DNA of 64,000 bases from Siphonodentalium dalli (GCA_032622095.1 CP136061.1:237570609-237634608); one strand, 5' to 3'. Counted from the first letter of the stretch, positions 31,900 through 44,570 are shown. Numbers and translations are program-made. The notes: a model not told the origin generated them from the letters alone.

Positions 31900-34800
31900 C
31901 GCTGCATGATATGATGTCCATTTCCGTGGTCGTGCAACCAGGGAAGATGCGGTTTGTGCCTTTTTGGATTTCGCGTACCCGTGGAACCGGTCGCAAATTA
32001 GCGGTTAACAGTGCCATATCCACCCGAGCTATCGACTTGGGGGTTGGAACTATGGTCCATTCGGGTCCATTCTACACGTTAGTGCAAACCCCATCACGCT
32101 CGGACTCATAGGAGCGGTCCGGTCGGCGGGTGTTAATTTCGGCATTTTTGCGTACATTTATAGCGAATTCGGCAGCAGCGTATGGGTTAATTTATTCACT
32201 TCCGCTGCAGCTAGCGACTTGTCCGATCGCCCATGGATGCATATGGATATTCACTTCATGATATAATGTCCATTTCCGTGGTCAGGCAGTCAGGGGAGGT
32301 GCGGTCGGCGCCTTTTCGGATTTCCCGTACCTGGCGGAAACGGCCGCCAGTCAGGGGTTAACAGTGTCGTGACCGCTCGAGCTATCGACTTGGGGATTGG
32401 AACTTTGGTACATTCGGGTCCATTCTACACGATAGTGCAAACCCCATCTCGCTCGGACCCCTGGGGGCGGTCCGGTCGGCGGGTGTTAATTTCGTCGTTT
32501 TTGCGTACATTTATAGCGAATTCGGCAGCAGCGTATGGGTTTATTTATTCACTTCCGCTGCAGCTAGCGACTTGTCCGATCGCCCATGGATGCATAGGGG
32601 TATTCACTTCATGATATAATGTCCATTTCCGTGGTCAGGCAGTCAGGGGAGGTGCGGTCGGCGCCTTTTCGGATTTCCCGTACCTGGCGGAAACGGCCGC
32701 CAGTCAGGGGTTAACAGTGCCGTGACCGCTCGAGCTATCGACTTGGGGATTGGAACTTTGGTACATTCGGGTCCATTCTACACGATAGTGCAAACCCCAT
32801 CTCGCTCGGACCCCTGGGGGCGGTCCGGTCGGCGGGTGTTAATTTCGTCGTTTTTGCGTACATTTATAGCGAATTCGGCAGCAGCGTATGGGTTTATTTA
32901 TTCACTTCCGCTGCAGCTAGCGACTTGTCCGATCGCCCATGGATGCATAGGGGTATTCACTTCATGATATAATGTCCATTTCCGTGGTTAGGCAGTCAGG
33001 GGAGGTGCGGTCGGCGCCTTTTCGGATTTCCCGTACCTGGCGGAAACGGCCGCCAGTCAGGGGTTAACAGTGCCGTGACCGCTCGAGCTATCGACTTGGG
33101 GATTGGAACTTTGGTACATTCGGGTCCATTCTACACGATAGTGCAAACCCCATCTCGCTCGGACCCCTGGGGCGGTCCGGTCGGCGGGTGTTAATTTCGT
33201 CGTTTTTGCGTACATTTATAGCGAATTCGGCAGCAGCGTATGGGTTAATTTATTCACTCCCGCTGCAGCTAGCGACTTGTCCGATCGCCCATGGATGCAT
33301 ATGGGTATTCACTTCATGATATAATGTCCATTTCCGTGGTCAGGCAGTCAGGGGAGGTGCGGTCGGCGCCTTTTTGGATTTCCCGTACCTGGCGGAAACG
33401 GCCGCCAGTCAGGGGTTAACAGTGCCGTGACCGCTCGATCTATCGACTTGGGGATTGGAACTATGGTACATTCGGGTCCATTCTACACGATAGTGCATAC
33501 CCCATCACGCTCGGACCCACAGGGGCGGTCCGGTCGGCGGGTGTTAATTTCGGCGTTTTTGCGTACATTTATAGCGAATTCGGCAGCAGCGTATGGGTTA
33601 ATTTATTCACTCCCGCTGCAGCTAGCGACTTGTCCGATCGCCCATGGATGCATAGGGGTATTCACTTCATGATATAATGTCCATTTCCGTGGTCAGGCAG
33701 TCAGGGGAGGTGCGGTCGGCGCCTTTTTGGATTTCCCGTACCTGGCGGAAACGGCCGCCAGTCAGGGGTTAACAGTGCCGTGACCGCTCGATCTATCGAC
33801 TTGGGGATTGGAACTATGGTACATTCGGGTCCATTCTACACGATAGTGCATACCCCATCACGCTCGGACCCACAGGGGCGGTCCGGTCGGCGGGTGTTAA
33901 TTTCGGCGTTTTTGCGTACATTTATAGCGAATTCGGCAGCAGCGTATGGGTTAATTTATTCACTTACGCTGCAGCTAGCGACTTGTCCGATTCCCCATGG
34001 ATGCATAGGGGTATTCACTTCATGATATAATGTCCATTTCCGTGGTCAGGCAGTCAGGGGAGGTGCGGTCGGCGCCTTTTTTGGATTTCCCGTACCTGGC
34101 GGAAACGGCCGCCAGTCAGGGGTTAACAGTGCCGTGACCGCTCGAGCTATCGACTTGGGGATTGGAACTTTGGTACATTCGGGTCCATTCTACACGATAG
34201 TGCAAACCCCATCTCGCTCGGACCCCTGGGGGCGGTCCGGTCGGCGGGTGTTAATTTCGTCGTTTTTGCGTACATTTATAGCGAATTCGGCAGCAGCGTA
34301 TGGGTTAATTTATTCACTCCCGCTGCAGCTAGCGACTTGTCCGATCGCCCATGGATGCATAGGGGTATTCACTTCATGATATAATGTCCATTTCCGTGGT
34401 CAGGCAGTCAGGGGAGGTGCGGTCGGCGCCTTTTTGGATTTCCCGTACCTGGCGGAAACGGCCGCCAGTCAGGGGTTAACAGTGCCGTAACCGCTCGATC
34501 TATCGACTTGGGGATTGGAACAATGGTACATTCGGGTCCATTCTACACGATAGTGCATACCCCATCACGCTCGGACCCACAGGGGCGGTCCGGTCGGCGG
34601 GTGTTAATTTCGGCGTTTTTGCGTACATTTATAGCGAATTCGGCAGCAGCGTATGGGTTAATTTATTCACTTACGCTGCAGCTAGCGACTTGTCCGATCG
34701 CCCATGGATGCATAGGGGTATTCACTTCATGATATATGTCCATTTCCGTGGTCAGGCAGTCAGGGGAGGTGCGATCGGCGCCTTTTTGGATTTCCCGTAC

Positions 34801-36769
34801 CTGGCGGAAACGGCCGCCAGTCAGGGGTTAACAGTGCCGTGACCGCTCGATCTATCGACTTGGGGATTGGAACTATGGTACATTCGGGTCCATTCTACAC
34901 GTTAGTGCAAACCCTATCACGCTTGGATCCATAGGGGCGGTCCGGTCGGCGGGTGTTAATTTCGGCATTTTTGCGTACATTTATAGCGAATTCGGCAGCA
35001 GCGTATGGGTTAATTTATTCACTTCCGCTGCAGCTAGCGACTTGTCCGATCGCCCATGGATGCATAGGGGTATTCACTTCATGATATAATGTCCATTTCC
35101 GTGGTCAGGCAGTCAGGGGAGGTGCGGTCGGCGCCTTTTTGGATTTCCCGTACCTGGCGGAAACGGCCGCCAGTCAGGGGTTAACAGTGCCGTGACCGCT
35201 CGAGCTATCGACTTGGGGATTGGAACTATGGTACATTCGGGTCCATTCTACACGATAGTGCATACCCCATCACGCTCGGACCCACAGGGGCGGTCCGGTC
35301 GGCGGGTGTTAATTTCGGCGTTTTTGCGTACATTTATAGCGAATTCGGCAGCAGCGTATGGGTTAATTTATTCACTTCCGCTGCAGCTAGCGACTTGTCC
35401 GATCGCCCATGGATGCATATGGGTATTCACTTCATGATATAAAGTCCATTTCCGTGGTCAGGCAGTCAGGGGAGGTGCGGTCGGCGCCTTTTTGGATTTC
35501 TCGTACCTGGCGGAAACGGCCGCCAGTCAGGGGTTAACAGTGCCGTGACCGCTCGAGCTATCGACTTGGGGATTGGAACTATGGTACATTCGGGTCCATT
35601 CTACACGATAGTGCATACCCCATCACGCTCGGACCCACAGGGGCGGTCCGGTCGGCGGGTGTTAATTTCGGCGTTTTTGCGTACATTTATAGCGAATTCG
35701 GCAGCAGCGTATGGGTTAATTTATTCACTTCCGCTGCAGCTAGCGACTTGTCCGATCGCCCATGGATGCATATGGGTATTCACTTCATGATATAAAGTCC
35801 ATTTCCGTGGTCAGGCAGTCAGGGGAGGTGCGGTCGGCGCCTTTTTGGATTTCTCGTACCTGGCGGAAACGGCCGCCAGTCAGGGGTTAACAGTGCCGTG
35901 ACCGCTCGAGCTATCGACTTGGGGATTGGAACTTTGGTACATTCGGGTCCATTCTACACGATAGTGCAAACCCCATCTCGCTCGGACCCCTGGGGGCGGT
36001 CCGGTCGGCGGGTGTTAATTTCGTCGTTTTTGCGTACATTTATAGCGAATTCGGCAGCAGCGTATGGGTTTATTTATTCACTTCCGCTGCAGCTAGCGAC
36101 TTGTCCGATCGCCCATGGATGCATAGGGGTATTCACTTCATGATATAATGTCCATTTCCGTGGTCAGGCAGTCAGGGGAGGTGCGGTCGGCGCCTTTTTG
36201 GATTTCCCGTACCTGGCGGAAACGGCCGCCAGTCAGGGGTTAACAGTGCCGTGACCGCTCGAGCTATCGACTTGGGGATTGGAACTATGGTACATTCGGG
36301 TCCATTCTACACGATAGTGCATACCCCATCACGCTCGGACCCACAGGGGCGGTCCGGTCGGCGGGTGTTAATTTCGGCGTTTTTGCGTACATTTATAGCG
36401 AATTCGGCAGCAGCGTATGGGTTAATTTATTCACTTCCGCTGCAGCTAGCGACTTGTCCGATCGCCCATGGATGCATATGGGTATTCACTTCATGATATA
36501 AAGTCCATTTCCGTGGTCAGGCAGTCAGGGGAGGTGCGGTCGGCGCCTTTTTGGATTTCTCGTACCTGGCGGAAACGGCCGCCAGTCAGGGGTTAACAGT
36601 GCCGTGACCGCTCGAGCTATCGACTTGGGGATTGGAACTTTGGTACATTCGGGTCCATTCTACACGATAGTGCAAACCCCATCTCGCTCGGACCCCTGGG
36701 GGCGGTCCGGTCGGGTGCGGTCGGGTCCGGTCGGGTGCGGTCGGGTGCGGTCGGGTTTTAGTAGGACCC
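31900..36769 (+). repeat. Right TIR: 353-bp satellite array (about 14 units)
   Basis: Monomers recur at about 32,369, 32,722, 33,075, 33,427, 33,780, 34,134, 34,487, 34,840, 35,192, 35,545, 35,898, 36,251 and 36,604. The innermost unit (near 31,900-32,250) is clearly more diverged. Two subtypes alternate: A (AACTTTGGTAC, CCCCTGGGGGCGG) and B (AACTATGGTAC, CCCACAGGGGCGG). The tip after 36,700 turns into 10-bp TCGGGTGCGG repeats and ends TTTTAGTAGGACCC. The recurring 81-codon frame starts with GTG and is a by-product of repetition. Confidence 0.94.
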
Positions 36770-36778
36770 GTGAATTTG
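36770..36778 (+). other. Right target-site duplication of the giant composite element
   Basis: GTGAATTTG, identical to 14991-14999. Confidence 0.8.
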
Positions 36779-38104
36779 TGTCCACTGGAGTTGAATTGCC
36801 GAATGTGAGTGAATAGCATCAAAATGTATATTTTATAATACAAAATTAACCATAACATGCAGATGAAACACACCAACAATTACAATGATTAAAACATCAA
36901 CTTTACGATTTTGGAAAACAATTGTTGTCTGTGTTATTACTAAAATTTAATGTAACAGTTCTGCGGTCTCGACATGTCGAATTGTTTGTAGTTCCAACTA
37001 TGTGTACATGTGTATATACTATTTCATTGAAAAAGAAACGGCGCTCTTTAAAAACACTTCTTCGAATATTTCCGTTATTTCGTCAAAAACTCTTCTTCAA
37101 ATCTCTCCGTTATTTCGTCAAAAACACTTCTTCTCATACAAATCACCGTTATTTAGCAAATTAACATTATTTATAGAGTTATTGCCCTTCATGCAGGATT
37201 AACAAAACATGTCTTCATTTAGTGGACAATCCCAAGCTCGCGTACCACGCGTGGTTGGATTGTCCATTTATTAATGACCATTTTAGGTACCGATTGTCCA
37301 TTTATAAGTGGACAATCCTTGAAGAATTGCCTGGTTTAAATCCAATCACCGCAATTTAAAGGACTGGTTATTGTTCAAATGAAGATCAAATTGGACGAAC
37401 AACAAAATATACATGCCACTTAAACACACGCGACTGTTATATGGCTGATCGAGATTGAACTTATTCGACTCACTCTACACCTACCACTGTTTGTTTATGT
37501 TACACGATTCTTTTCAAAGAGTCTTTTAAAAGTTTTGTTAAGTCCTGATACACAGTGCGGGTACATTCGCTCGCGATCGAAGCATTCAGTCGTGGCTTTG
37601 TGTTATTTTATTGATACCTGTATGGGTGAATATACTGTGACGTATATATAGTGTTTTCTTCGTCTCCAACTGGTGAGGTGATAATAAGCCTATAAGTTGT
37701 TTGGGGTAACGTTCTGGGATTGATGTGAAAATTAAACCACTCATGATTGCGACGTAGTTGTTGTCAAAGACGACTAATGGATGAATTTCTCTTTTGCAAA
37801 TGTAAGTAAATGGTTTATCTTTGTATCTTCAATGTGCTCGTGATTGAAATGTCTAGAATAAACATTAAATTCCATTGTGGATTGGCGTTATGATTTTATT
37901 GACATGTGACAAAATATTATCAAATTCTTCTTATACTGGCGTGATATTTTAACTTATATTTAGCCTTTATGTTGGCAGTATTTTACACGGTTACACCTGG
38001 TAGTAATCCCACACACCCCTGTTTGGGCCGTTACTGACACGTAGCGTTCGTATTCCTGCATGTCGACTGATATTTGTGATTATATTCATAAGTTAACCAT
38101 GTTA
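36779..38104. other. Gene-free interval with small repeats
   Basis: A roughly 45-bp unit (AAAAACACTTCTTC...TCCGTTATTTCGTC) occurs about three times at 37,048-37,155. GGACAATCC and GGATTGTCC alternate at 37,222-37,318 as short inverted repeats. No convincing frame. Confidence 0.5.
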
Positions 38105-38300
38105 AAATGTACATCGGAATGGTCTATTTTTGATTTGGAGGGATATGCATGTGCTAAAAGGCCCAAAGCAGACGACAGATACATTAAAGTGCAGAAGGGG
38201 CCCTATTTATTGAGGGAAATGTTTCGATAATAAGTTCAACGAACGACCTATACATATTGTCGTTCGTTGAACTTGCTATCTGAACATTTCCTAAATACAC
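38105..38300 (+). repeat. Repeat C, forward copy, with 16-bp-stem hairpin
   Basis: It shares TGTACATCGG, GATTTGGAGGGATAT, GCAGACGACAGATA and AAAGTGCAGAAGG in order with the inverted copy at 40,050-40,235. The hairpin arms at 38232-38247 and 38259-38274 (AAGTTCAACGAACGAC and complement) are perfect. Confidence 0.7.
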
Positions 38301-38334
38301 ATCAATTATGTATATTTAGTATAGAAATGATTAA

Positions 38335-38726
38335 CCCTTTACCCAACAGAAGGGCCCTGTGCCAATGCATTCTCTTATATATGCGAGTCGACCATAGGTC
38401 GCCTCGCATATATAAGAGAATGCATTGGCTTAGCACATTAAAAATTATAAAATTGTTAAAGAATGTAAGAAAAAATTGTAAAAAGTGTTAAAAAAAGATT
38501 TTTTTTAGGCCAATGCATTCTCTTATATATGCGAGGCGACCTATGGTCGACTCGCATATATAAGAGAATGCATTGGCACAGGGCATAACTGTAACTATCA
38601 CAATGTGGCCAAGGAGCCGGTTCCAATGATATCCATATTTGTATGGTTCTATTGAGACAGACCGAAGATATTTTAGGCTGTTGAAGCTTTATTTGGCCGG
38701 TTTTGGCCGGTTTGTTGGGTAAAGGG
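38335..38726. mobile_element. 392-bp TTAA-flanked MITE with twin hairpins, copy 1
   Basis: Ends are CCCTTTACCCAACA and TGTTGGGTAAAGGG, flanked by TTAA (38331-38334, 38727-38730): a piggyBac-like signature. Inside are two perfect hairpins with 26-bp arms, 38362-38387/38403-38428 and 38510-38535/38551-38576. Their 15-base loops are reverse complements of each other. Nearly identical to 58003-58394. No protein. Confidence 0.9.
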
Positions 38727-38740
38727 TTAACCGATATTAA

Positions 38741-39198
38741 AGGCCCACTTAATTTTTGAGTCCCCGATTAATTTTTTTTATAGTGACTTGATATACGGTT
38801 TTAATAACAATATATGCCATAAAATATGATTAAAATACTATAATTCATCACTATTTGAAACATCTGTGTCTCAGAAGATGCCCACAGAGAAATATAAAAC
38901 TGCTGACTTCCCCCCTTTGCCTCCCAGAATGCAACAGAATTCAAACCTTTTCAATGGAAGCGGAAGAACTCTATCTTTAATATATAGAGTTATTCCCCCT
39001 GCATTGGAAATAATACTGCTTTTTACTGCAATCTAGATGACAGAACGCGTTGGCGACTCAACAAAAACAGCATGTTCACAGTTTATTACACCGGATAAGT
39101 TGATAATACAATGTTTTGAGCTTCCTCTTTCAAAAGGTAAATAATATGGCATATATTTTATATAATGTAATCTGGGGGTTCGAAAATTAAGTGGGCCT
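38741..39198 (-). mobile_element. MITE-A copy 3, uninterrupted
   Basis: A 458-bp copy in reverse orientation with TIRs AGGCCCACTTAATTTT at the left and AAAATTAAGTGGGCCT at the right. TTAA at 38737-38740; the right flank reads TTCG, a mutated TTAA. It contains the same inner AGAACTCTAT / ATAGAGTT hairpin. Confidence 0.85.
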
Positions 39199-40049
39199 TT
39201 CGGGATTCAACAAAAAGGCTATTGTACTGCTTGTATAGTACCAAGATGTAAAAAATTAATTATTTTTCAGCCCTAAAATATTTTTGATGTAATTCACTCC
39301 CATGGAACTTAAGCATTTGTTCAGCAAATGTGTGAAAACTGTGATATTGTAGTGTGGAATTACTATTCCATATCTTCTTAACTGTTACGCGGGATTCACA
39401 TCTCTGAGCTGGTATACAGCTGGTATTCAGGATTCAGAAGAAAGGGGTGACACTCTCATATCTTTATTTCGCTCATTTTATCAGTGCTAGGGTCGCTAGG
39501 AAAATGACGACTCTGTTGGAGATAATATGATCAGGACGATGATTTATTTATTTCAGACACAATTGTCCATATATAATATATAAGTACCGGTATATGACAT
39601 TTAATTTACTTTCGGATGTTAAATTGACAGTTCGGTTTCTCATAATAATGCAGAAACAACTGTAATCGTGCAAAGTCAGGTGATGTATATACATCATCCT
39701 CTGGGTGGATTCTCATCCTCTGGGTGGATCGAGATGAATCTTCGGAACATCGGAACCCCACGTACGTGTATATAATTGGATCACAGTTCACGGCAAGATT
39801 ATGTTTTCTTCCAGAAAAGTTGACGACGACGAATTGGGAGTCACGTGATGATGGAAAGATTTATGCAGCTTCTCTTCTCTACGTTTTGTGCGTTCTGTGA
39901 GTATAAACCAATAATAGGGCCGGGAACCTACATGTACGCCAAAATCACACCTGCTAATTTCAACATTTAGTTTGTTAAAATGCAAAATCGAATATCGAGC
40001 AGATTTATTTTACCCCTTCCTATAATAAATTTTGCATCACGATGAGTAG
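39199..40049. other. Gene-free interval
   Basis: No convincing gene. CATCCTCTGGGTGGAT occurs twice in tandem near 39,694-39,729. Short minus-strand frames (60-65 codons) show no features. Confidence 0.5.
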
Positions 40050-40235
40050 TTATCCCATATGAAATGTTCAGATAATTAAGTTCAACAAACGATGTCGTTT
40101 GTTGAACTTATCATCTAAACATTTCCCCCAATAAACAGACTTCCTTCTGCACTTTTATTTATCTGTCGTCTGCTTTTATCACATTAATATCCCTCCAAAT
40201 CAATAATAGGCCATGCCGATGTACACTTTTTAACT
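40050..40235 (-). repeat. Repeat C, inverted copy, with 15-bp-stem hairpin
   Basis: Inverted relative to 38,105-38,300. The hairpin arms 40078-40092 and 40095-40109 leave a 2-base loop. The stem differs from the forward copy by paired changes (AACGAAC here AACAAAC on both arms), so the pairing is kept. Confidence 0.7.
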
Positions 40236-40477
40236 GGCAGGGTGAATCCATTTAGTATCGAAAGGGTAAAAGGAGATTTTGGCGTTAAACTTCAGAACCT
40301 CGAAAGATGGATACCGAAGTCACATGAACACTTTGAAATTGTTGCCATTGTTTGAATTTCCCACCAAACATTAGTTATGGATATGTTGTTGTTAGCATAT
40401 TCTACTTTTGTATGCTTTAATGAACTCAATCGTGAGTTGACAAACATATTTACACTATTTACATATAATAATGATAT

Positions 40478-41765
40478 ATGATCATCAGTGTATATATCAT
40501 CATCGTCGTTATCATCATCATCATCATCATCATCGTCGTTATCAACATCATCATCATCATAGTCGTCATTGTTATCTTCCTCATTAAAATCACCATAATC
40601 ATCATCTTCATCATCATAATAATCACCGGAGTGGTTATCCTCATCGTCATCATCGCCAACATCATAATAATCACCGGAGTGGTTATCCTCATCGTCATCA
40701 TCGCCAACATCATCATCCATTATCCTCATCATCCTCGACATCATCGTCAACACCATCATCGTCGTCTCGCCACTACCGTCATCATCATTATCATCACCAT
40801 TATCATCACCATCGTTATCATCATCATCATCATCATCGTCGTCATCATCATCATCATCGTCGTCATTGTTATCTTCCTCATTAAAATCACCATAATCATC
40901 ATCTTCATCATCATAATAATCACCGGAGTGGTTATCCTCATCGTCATCATCGCCAACATCATAATAATCACCGGAGTGGTTATCCTCATCGTCATCATCG
41001 CCAACATCATCATCCATTATCCTCATCATCCTCGACATCATCGTCAACACCACCCGCGTCGTCTCGCCACTACCGTCATCATCATTATCATCACCATTAT
41101 CATCATTATCATCAGCGTCATCATCATAATAATCACCGGAGTGGTTATCCTCATCGTCATCATCGTCAACATCATCATCCATTATCCTCATCATCCTCGA
41201 CATCATCGTCAACACCATCATCGTCGTCTCGCCACTACCGTCATCATCATTATCATCACCATTATCATCACCATCGTTATCATCATCATCATCATCATCA
41301 TCCATTATCATCATCATCCTCGACATCATCGTCAACACCATCATCGTCGTCTCGCCACTACCGTCATCATCATTATCATCACCATTATCATCATTATCAT
41401 CATCTTCATCATCATAATAATCACCAGAGTGGTTATCCTCATCGTCATCATCGTCAACATCATAATAATCACCGGAGTGGTTATCCTCATCGTCATCATC
41501 GTCAACATCATCATCCATTATCCTCATCATCCTCGACATAATCGCCAACACCATCATCGTCGTCTCGCCACTACCGTCATCATCATTATCATCACCATTA
41601 TCATCATTATCATCATCATCATCGTCATCATCATAATAATCACCAGAGTGGTTATCCTCATCGTCATCATCGTCAACATCATCACCATTATCATCATTAT
41701 CATCATCGTCATCATCATCATCATCATCATCATCAACAGCAACAACAACAACAACACCATCATTA
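40478..41765. repeat. TCATCA/TCATCG minisatellite with higher-order units
   Basis: Nearly 1.3 kb of TCATCA and TCATCG triplets, organised into longer units marked by ATCACCGGAGTGGTTATCCT and CCACTACCGTCATCATC. Because triplets dominate, both strands stay open: 498 codons on the minus strand (Asp-rich) and 434 on the plus strand (Ile-rich). I treat these as artefacts. An Asp-rich secreted protein is a remote alternative, but there is no convincing signal peptide. Confidence 0.9.
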
Positions 41766-41789
41766 ACATCACCATGCAATAACAGCACT

Positions 41790-44568
41790 TGTCATATACA
41801 TCATATTAATTATCATCATCGTTACTTCGCATCAACGACTCACTTCTTATTCAATCTCACTCAGTCCTATCTTAATCAAAATGCCTAAGCCTTTCTGGAA
41901 ATCTGGATTGTGGGACGCGGTATATATTTCTGCCTGGCCCCCACTATGCTTTTGCAAATTGATATGATATGATATTCGTCATACGTCTGCCCACATAAAG
42001 TACAGTTTTTACCACGTCAACCTTTTGGTCTGAAAATGGCCATCAGTTGAAATTTTCCAACCTTGTTAGGTCAATGTATTATCTTATATATTGTGTCAGG
42101 TTGGACATTTCCAATTGCTGGAAAGTTTGAGGTACCAGTTGGAAGTTCCAACCCAAGGAGATGGGATGTCAGTTTAATATCGCGAGCATGTGAGTTTGGT
42201 CTGGTTCGGTGGGGGGGGGGGGAGGTGCAGGTTGGAAATTTCAAGGTAGATATACCCCCACCATGCACCACTCAACGGAGACCCTCTAGCCACGTCCCTG
42301 ATTATTTGAGTGGTATAATAATGCATTAATGCATTTAAAACGAGTTTTGTATAGTTTCTTTTATTAACATGGCTTTGGAGACCGGGCGCGAAAATTTAGC
42401 AATTACATGTATACGATACTAGGTTCAGATTTAGGCCTGAGTGTTGGTTATGTGCAGTTCCAAGTCAGAGATTTGGTACCTCGTTCTCTAACATTAAGGT
42501 CAGTTCTGAATTTATATTCGAACCTTGCTGTTAAATGTTGCTATACGACCACATATGAGAGTTAAGAGTATGTTAAATAAATTCTCAAGATCAATAATAT
42601 GTTATGAAATGAGGGGGCAATTAAGCTGTAGCACCAACAAAGACGGAAATGTCGATAACTCCCAAGAATGCGTAGTTCATAACTTTAATTTAATGGTATA
42701 GATCAGTCTATGTTGAGTACCAATTAGGTGGGGACTAGCAAGACTGGAAAGGTGTGCGTTTGCTTAATTGCAGCATGTAGAGTGTTTCATCAGACTACCG
42801 AAAGGTTATTTTCGTGTGGTTCTGAATGGCAAGCGGTTGAACCGGGGATGTCTGTATTGTTCATAATGCACTCAATAGTTTTACGTGTTAAAATAAGTCA
42901 GGAATGGATGTCGGGGGAAGGACAACAATATTGATAGAAAAATGTCACCGACTTCACTAAACTTATCTATAAGCATCTCCATGATGCGACTTATGCATGT
43001 AATGGTATAGTTAAAGACATATTATGGAACTGACAAGTTAGTATTCAGAAGCTATGCCAACTGGAAGAATGTAGCATTCTACTAACATCGCCGAAAATCT
43101 GCAAGCAAATCGATCGTACCACTCTATTGAAAACATCGTCTGAAATACGATCAAATGTAAATATTTCATTCTCTATTCGGAACGAAACTATTGGCTATAA
43201 ACTAACGAAAAAGAGTTCGCCATCGAGAGTCACTGCATTTAGTTAATATATAAGAATGACGATGTGAGTTGTCAATGTGGATACAATATTTGTCAAAATA
43301 ATTATTTTGATCAAGATTATTCTCCCTTCTATATTTGATCACCATATGGGAGTGTTTCACATCACTTTAAAATATTCGTAAGTGACGCCGTCCGAGTCAG
43401 GCTAGGGGTATAGGCCTTTTGTCAATCATAAACGTCATATAGGGTTACATATTTGCCATTTATAAATAATGCTCAATTATGCCGCAAAATTCTTATGTAT
43501 ATATATATATATTTGTTAACCGATAGAACACATTTAATAGCTTGGTTCCTTTTTAATCCGGGCAAGCATGCTGGTATATTGTATGCACGCATTGTCAGTC
43601 TTTCTGATTACAAGAACCCAGTTAACTTGGCTATATATGCGTGGAACACACATACGGCTTATTTGGGTTTCTAACCAGCTTTGCCATGGCTGGACGGCTT
43701 AACACTAGTATGATGCACGCTATATATAATATAGTGAACGTATAGATAACATGGATATCATGATACCCCAGACCTTATTTGGAAACATGATACCACCAAC
43801 ACTGGAAATAACTACCCGTTCTCGGGAGAGGGAATTTCACTTCTCCCTGAATCTTGCTTCCACCAACATCTCTATATAACCTGTGCATAGTGCTTACCAC
43901 AGAGACTTAATGAAATATAAAAGTATCAAACCTTCTGGACTCGTCATTATGTTCCCGTACACAGCCAACTCTACATTCACCACTGGACAAGGGACAGTAC
44001 TCAATCCGATCAGACGCTCCTAAATTACTATTTATTTGTCTTCGGGTGTAAAAAATATTTGATTCGAGTCGAGGAACCAACCATCAAAGCTCAGATTGAT
44101 CCGATATCGATTTTTGAAGTTTGTTATTTCTCGAGATGTGTAATAATATGTGGCCCAGAAGCACGTGGTCAAACGGAGGGTCTCGGACAAAATTGCGGAT
44201 GAAGATGGATAACTCTAAAATCAAGTGATAATACGGTCAAATTTCGTGATACTTGAGTGATAATACGGCCATATTTTGTTGAACAAAATGTTGATAAATA
44301 ACAAGTTTGGGGGAATTTTATACCATAGTTGACAGTGGTTAGCATTATTTTGTTGCAATACATCGATTCTGATAACTAAAGCGTATTTTGAAGAAATGTT
44401 GTTGATGTATCGTGATGGTATAAGGGGGCCGTCTAATCGGATTGAGTACCTCTAAGATGTAATGTATGGTGGTCTTATGTTATCAAATCGGACAGGACTT
44501 CTTTAAATTCCATTCGTTTTGAAATTAGTTTTATATAAGTGGTTTGCCGTTCATATTCTACCACACTA
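41790..44568. other. Gene-free interval
   Basis: About 2.8 kb without a supported gene. A G run lies at 42,211-42,222 and (TA)n near 43,498-43,512. Small frames such as 42,063-42,329 cross the G run and are rejected. Confidence 0.45.
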
Positions 44569-44570
44569 TA

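Larger units (their letters stand above)
15000..36769. mobile_element. Giant foldback-type DNA element with satellite TIRs (21.8 kb)
   Basis: Both ends start with the same inverted sequence, GGTCCTACTAAAACCCGACC. A run of 10-bp CCCGACCGCA-type repeats follows, then 353-bp satellite monomers: about 2.16 kb on the left and 4.9 kb on the right, in opposite orientation. Perfect 9-bp direct repeats GTGAATTTG flank the unit. A 9-bp duplication is usual for MULEs and for Drosophila FB elements (general knowledge). The interior holds LTR element B, a 6-kb inverted-repeat structure and gene-free DNA, with no transposase of its own, so it should be non-autonomous. Whether the whole block moved as one unit or grew afterwards is an inference. 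Confidence 0.75.

Noticed and set aside
32369-36496. 81-codon frame in almost every 353-bp satellite unit
   Set aside because: Starts with GTG and recurs with the monomer. The 353-bp period shifts frame between units, and no recognisable domain is present.
42063-42329. 88-codon frame
   Set aside because: Crosses a G homopolymer and has no motif.
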